64,000 nucleotides of DNA from Shewanella pneumatophori (GTDB lineage Bacteria > Pseudomonadota > Gammaproteobacteria > Enterobacterales > Shewanellaceae). The first letter of the stretch is position 1. The number at the start of each line of letters is the position of its first letter. The DNA lies in assembly GCF_023283895.1 (NCBI RefSeq), contig NZ_JAKILB010000010.1, forward strand, positions 62,001-126,000, given 5' to 3'. The position numbers were made by a program, and so were the translations under genes. The notes beneath the pieces are model-generated. The model saw nothing but the letters and a program-made list of their open reading frames with translations, had not been told where the DNA came from and searched no databases. Below are positions 60,909 to 64,000 of the stretch, piece after piece.

Positions 60909-63389
60909 CTAAGCTTTCATTACTTTTACTGGACACTTCTTGAAGTCTGTCTCTTTTGACAGCGGATCAGTTGCATCAAGTATTAACTTGTTGACCAGCT
61001 GGCGCGCATCGAAGAATGGCATAAACGCCACGCCTCTTGGCGGCTTGTTACGGCCTTTAGTTTCAACACGGGTTTTCACTTCGCCGCGAGGTGAAGCAAC
61101 GATGACTTCATCACCACGTTTTAGACCACGAGCTTTAGCATCTTCTGGGTGCATAAAGATCTGTGCATCTGGGTAAGCGCGATAAAGCTCAGGTACACGT
61201 GCAGTCATTGAACCTGTGTGCCAATGTTCAAGTACACGACCGGTAGATAACCAGATATCGTATTCTTCATTTGGCTCTTCAGCTGCAGGCTCAAATGGTA
61301 GGGCGAAAATAACCGCTTTACCGTCTGGCTTGCCGTAGAAGTCAAACTCTTCACCGTTCTTCACATACGGGTCGCCCTTTGAGAAGCGGCGTAGAGTTTC
61401 TTTACCATCAACCACAGGCCAGCGGAGACCGCGTGTTTCATGGTAAGCATCAAAGTTTGCTAAATCGTGAGCGTGGCCGCGACCAAACTGGGCGTACTCT
61501 TCGAATAGACCTTTTTGCACGTAGAAACCAAATGCTTCAGACTCGTCGTTGTACTCGCCTTTACATTCGCTTGCTGGGAACTTGTTGACCACGCCGTTGG
61601 CGTAAAGCACGTCAAATAGCGTTTTATCAGCCAGTTCAGGTTGCTTAGCAATTAGCTCTGCAGGCCATACTTCAGATACTTTAAAGCGCTTAGAGAACTC
61701 CATTAGCTGCCAAAGATCAGACTTAGCACCTTCTGGTGCTTTAACTTGCTGGTGCCACATATGAGTACGACGCTCTGCGTTACCATAAGCACCTTCTTTT
61801 TCTACCCACATTGCGGTTGGCAGAATCAAGTCGGCTGCCATTGCTGTAACCGTTGGGTATGGATCAGACACTACGATGAAGTTTTCTGGATTACGGAAAC
61901 CTGGGTACATTTCATCGTTAATGTTTGGACCCGCTTGCATGTTGTTGGTACACATGGTCCAGTAACAGTTCAGCTTGCCATCTTTAAGCATACGGCTTTG
62001 CAGTACAGCGTGGAAACCTGGCTTAGGCGGAATAGTGCCTTCTGGTACTTGCCATAGTTTTTCAGTAATCGCGCGGTGCTTAGGATTATTTACTACCATG
62101 TCTGCTGGTAAACGGTGCGCAAACGTACCGACTTCACGTGCGGTACCACACGCTGAAGGCTGGCCTGTTAGCGAGAACGGGCTGTTACCTGGAGTGGCGA
62201 TCTTACCGGTTAGCAAGTGGATGTTGTAAAGCATGTTGTTCGCCCACACACCACGGGTGTGCTGGTTAATACCCATGGTCCACAGGCTCATCATCTTCAC
62301 GTTTGGATCTGCGTAAGCTTTAGCCATAAGCTCTAGCTTTTCAGGCTCAACGCCACTCATTTCAGCTGCATATTCTAGCGTGTAAGTGCTAACGAATTTC
62401 GCGTACTCATCGAAGCTGATTGGTGCGAACTTGCCGTTGCCTGGGTTTTTGGCTTTTTTCTCAAGCGGATGATCTGGACGCAGACCGTAACCGATATCGT
62501 CAGTACCTAATGCAAAAGTGGTGTGCTTGTTCACGAAGTCTTTGTTTACTGCATCGTTTTGAATGATGTAGTTGGCTATGTAGTTAAGGATCACCAAGTC
62601 AGACTGTGGACGGAACACCATCGCGTTGTCAGCTAAGTCGAAGCTACGGTTTTCGAAAGTCGATAACACGTGGACGCGGCTGGTTGGGCTGCTTAGGCGG
62701 CGATCTGATAGACGTGCCCATAGGATTGGGTGCATCTCTGCCATGTTAGCGCCCCAAAGCACGAATTGGTCTGCAGCTTCTAGGTCATCGTAACAACCCA
62801 TTGGCTCATCGATACCAAAGGTACGCATAAAGCCAACAACCGCTGACGCCATACAGTGACGCGCATTTGGGTCGATGTTATTCGTTAAGAAACCGGCTTT
62901 GTGTAGTTTAGAGGCGGCATAACCTTCCCATACTGTCCACTGGCCAGAACCAAACATACCAACTGCAGTTGGGCCTTTGGTTTTAAGGGTGTTTTTCCAC
63001 TTGTCAGCCATGATGTCGAAAGCGCTATCCCAGCTGATTGGGGTAAATTCACCTTCTTTATCGTATTGGCCGTCTTTCATGCGAAGTAGCGGCGTAGTTA
63101 GACGATCTTTACCGTACATGATTTTAGAAAGGAAGTAGCCTTTAATACAGTTAAGGCCTTTGTTCACAGGGCTTTCTGGATCACCTTTGGTGGCAACCAC
63201 TTTGCCATTATCTGTGCCCACAAGCACACTACAACCTACGCCACAAAAACGACAAGGTGCTTTGTCCCACTTGATGCTATCTTTTTGCTCTGCTGCTTCA
63301 ACTATCTTAACAGGCAGAGTCGCACCTACGGCTGTTGCAGCGGCAACGGCGGCGTTGGCTTTTAGAAACTCGCGACGGCTAATGCTCAT
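60909..63389 (-). CDS. napA: periplasmic nitrate reductase catalytic subunit
   Basis: An 826-aa molybdoenzyme reducing nitrate to nitrite. Tat signal [16 protein letters not shown]-terminal [4Fe-4S] ligands [13 protein letters not shown] ... CIKG (about 47-85); Mo ligand Cys in [17 protein letters not shown]; bis-MGD binding regions in [18 protein letters not shown] and the C-terminal [17 protein letters not shown] domain. ATG 63389 with GAGGAA is preferred; a GTG four codons upstream lacks a site. Its start overlaps the napD stop by 11 bp. Confidence 0.97.
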   Translation of the reverse strand: MSISRREFLKANAAVAAATAVGATLPVKIVEAAEQKDSIKWDKAPCRFCGVGCSVLVGTDNGKVVATKGDPESPVNKGLNCIKGYFLSKIMYGKDRLTTPLLRMKDGQYDKEGEFTPISWDSAFDIMADKWKNTLKTKGPTAVGMFGSGQWTVWEGYAASKLHKAGFLTNNIDPNARHCMASAVVGFMRTFGIDEPMGCYDDLEAADQFVLWGANMAEMHPILWARLSDRRLSSPTSRVHVLSTFENRSFDLADNAMVFRPQSDLVILNYIANYIIQNDAVNKDFVNKHTTFALGTDDIGYGLRPDHPLEKKAKNPGNGKFAPISFDEYAKFVSTYTLEYAAEMSGVEPEKLELMAKAYADPNVKMMSLWTMGINQHTRGVWANNMLYNIHLLTGKIATPGNSPFSLTGQPSACGTAREVGTFAHRLPADMVVNNPKHRAITEKLWQVPEGTIPPKPGFHAVLQSRMLKDGKLNCYWTMCTNNMQAGPNINDEMYPGFRNPENFIVVSDPYPTVTAMAADLILPTAMWVEKEGAYGNAERRTHMWHQQVKAPEGAKSDLWQLMEFSKRFKVSEVWPAELIAKQPELADKTLFDVLYANGVVNKFPASECKGEYNDESEAFGFYVQKGLFEEYAQFGRGHAHDLANFDAYHETRGLRWPVVDGKETLRRFSKGDPYVKNGEEFDFYGKPDGKAVIFALPFEPAAEEPNEEYDIWLSTGRVLEHWHTGSMTARVPELYRAYPDAQIFMHPEDAKARGLKRGDEVIVASPRGEVKTRVETKGRNKPPRGVAFMPFFDARQLVNKLILDATDPLSKETDFKKCPVKVMKA

Positions 63390-63654
63390 GGTGTTCCTCA
63401 CTCTTTTTCTCTACTGGATCGACTTGATGATAAATTAGACTGCTATTTAACACGCCTTCTAAGGCGTTAATCGCTTCAACGCTATCGAGGATGGCTCGTT
63501 GCGTCTCACCTTCTACGGTGACCACAAATTTACCTTCATCAGTAACGGCATGGATTTCGGTGCCATTAAGAGCAGAAATTCTGCTATTAATCTCGGCAAC
63601 AGCATGTGGCGCGGCATGCACAACTAAGCTGGTAATGTGAAATTCTTGGCTCAT
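63379..63654 (-). CDS. napD: NapA maturation chaperone
   Basis: A 91-aa cytoplasmic chaperone that binds the NapA Tat signal. It starts [19 protein letters not shown], the family SLVV.A.P core, and ends in a charged tail ([10 protein letters not shown]). AAGG precedes the ATG. First gene of the napDAGHB unit. Confidence 0.94.
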   Translation of the reverse strand: MSQEFHITSLVVHAAPHAVAEINSRISALNGTEIHAVTDEGKFVVTVEGETQRAILDSVEAINALEGVLNSSLIYHQVDPVEKKSEEHHEH

Positions 63655-63757
63655 CTGTTTACCTTTTATTGGCTGGTAAATAACTTAGATTGAAGTCGGT
63701 TAGCTGCTATCTACCAAGGTTAATATCGAGTCTAGACCTCATATAAATTGTGGGTAT

Positions 63758-63773
63758 ACCTCACAAGAGGTAA
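63758..63773. promoter_or_regulatory. NarP/NarL-type 7-2-7 site upstream of napD
   Basis: TACCTCACAAGAGGTA is a 7-2-7 inverted repeat that fits TACYYMT-N2-AKRRGTA with one mismatch. It lies 104-119 bp upstream of the napD ATG. Nitrate/nitrite control by NarQP is known for Shewanella nap. Confidence 0.7.
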
Positions 63774-63785
63774 TGAGAGTTTTTG

Positions 63786-63799
63786 TCGACCAAGATCAA
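63786..63799 (-). promoter_or_regulatory. weak FNR/EtrA-like site
   Basis: On the minus strand TTGAT-CTTG-GTCGA has a perfect left half and three of five right-half matches, centred 27 bp from the NarP site. Confidence 0.3.
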
Positions 63800-63954
63800 C
63801 TTTTTGGTGGTGATCTAGTTCTCAATTTTACTAATAAATATTAGGCGGCTGTTCGAAAATTGTCCATCTAAAATGTTAGCTTGCGCTACATTAAAAAACC
63901 AAGATATTCAAAAGCTTGGTTAATGAGAATGGTTCGTATTTGCTGGTGGTGAAA

Positions 63955-64000
63955 ATGGCAAAAAAGGCAATGTTATTAACCTTAATTCACTCAGTTTTAT
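63955..64000 (+). CDS. N-terminal fragment of a membrane protein, possibly a sensor kinase
   Basis: ATG 63955, with GGTGG five bases upstream, opens MAKKAMLLTLIHSVL before the window ends. A basic N-terminus followed by hydrophobic residues suits a first transmembrane helix. NarQ is a reasonable candidate because of its position divergent from nap, but 15 residues cannot decide it. Confidence 0.3.
   Translation, partial: MAKKAMLLTLIHSVL

Larger units (their letters stand above)
63655..63954. other. promoter region of the nap operon and of the rightward gene
   Basis: 300 bp without a supported gene. It holds a near-consensus NarP-type site and a weak FNR-like site, and should drive nap leftward and the partial gene rightward. 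The run TATAAATTG near 63743-63751 may belong to a -10 element. Confidence 0.6.

Noticed and set aside
58788..63654. Missing napC or napF as sign of a broken operon
   Set aside because: The napDAGHB arrangement is a known complete type in Shewanella-like bacteria that uses NapGH or CymA; all five frames are intact.
1..64000. CRISPR array, insertion sequence or prophage
   Set aside because: No regularly spaced repeats, transposase, integrase or phage structural genes were found on either strand.

Overview
The window looks like chromosomal DNA of a marine gammaproteobacterium, most likely Shewanella or a close relative. The assignment rests on gene content and arrangement read from the sequence: a napDAGHB-type periplasmic nitrate reductase operon without napC, a single-chain four-domain acyl-CoA carboxylase beside a LysR gene, a ydhYVW-like aldehyde-oxidoreductase cluster, OmpC/OmpN-like porin paralogues, a TIGR02450 Trp-rich protein, and several EtrA(FNR)/Crp-like boxes. 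No species-level claim is made. There is no transposase, integrase, CRISPR array or rRNA; the only RNA gene is a tRNA-Leu(CAA).

Layout. 1-10 kb is housekeeping: galM(partial)-galK, a CPA2 cation/proton antiporter, cutA-dsbD, fxsA, a large protein kinase, a Cys-rich protein behind a perfect FNR-type box, and tpm. 10-16 kb holds two paralogous porins with Crp-like sites at the same distance from their start codons, tcdA, a SieB-like membrane protein, a 44-aa DUF3149 protein and tRNA-Leu. 16-20.5 kb is an anaerobic redox module (ferredoxin-like YdhY, AOR-family YdhV, YdhW-like) divergent from a tandem pair of small DUF1566-like proteins, with two near-identical Crp/FNR-like sites between them. 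20.8-31.3 kb is mostly core: site-2 protease, DUF342 protein, rsmC, alkaline phosphatase-gshB, rsmE, endA, sprT and a secreted pyroglutamyl-peptidase-like protein with Ser in place of the catalytic Cys.

31.7-37.9 kb is a functional-amyloid (Fap) biofilm locus: a VpsR-like sigma-54 activator followed by fapB, fapC, fapD, fapE and fapF. A sigma-54 promoter lies 30 bp before the first structural gene, with two matching palindromes upstream as candidate activator sites. 38-46.3 kb has LysR plus the multidomain carboxylase, a UDP-galactopyranose-mutase remnant, a PAS-GGDEF protein, and a LysR gene divergent from a 46-aa protein across nested inverted repeats.

46.9-54 kb is the most unusual region: a chaperone-usher pilus locus (DUF4402-like pilins, PapD-like chaperone, 1043-aa usher) bracketed by two paralogous coiled-coil plus SPOR-like proteins. 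The usher itself carries a third SPOR-like domain at its C-terminus. All three share a C-X9-C pair, suggesting pilus assembly tied to peptidoglycan. 54-58.7 kb has LysE/LysR, DUF5062, AraC and a DUF1214-like lipoprotein. 58.8-63.7 kb is napDAGHB with a near-consensus NarP site upstream. The last bases hold the start of a gene that runs off the window.

Two themes recur: anaerobic respiration (nap, ydhYVW and several FNR/Crp-like boxes) and surface or biofilm structures (fap amyloid, pilus, GGDEF protein, porins).
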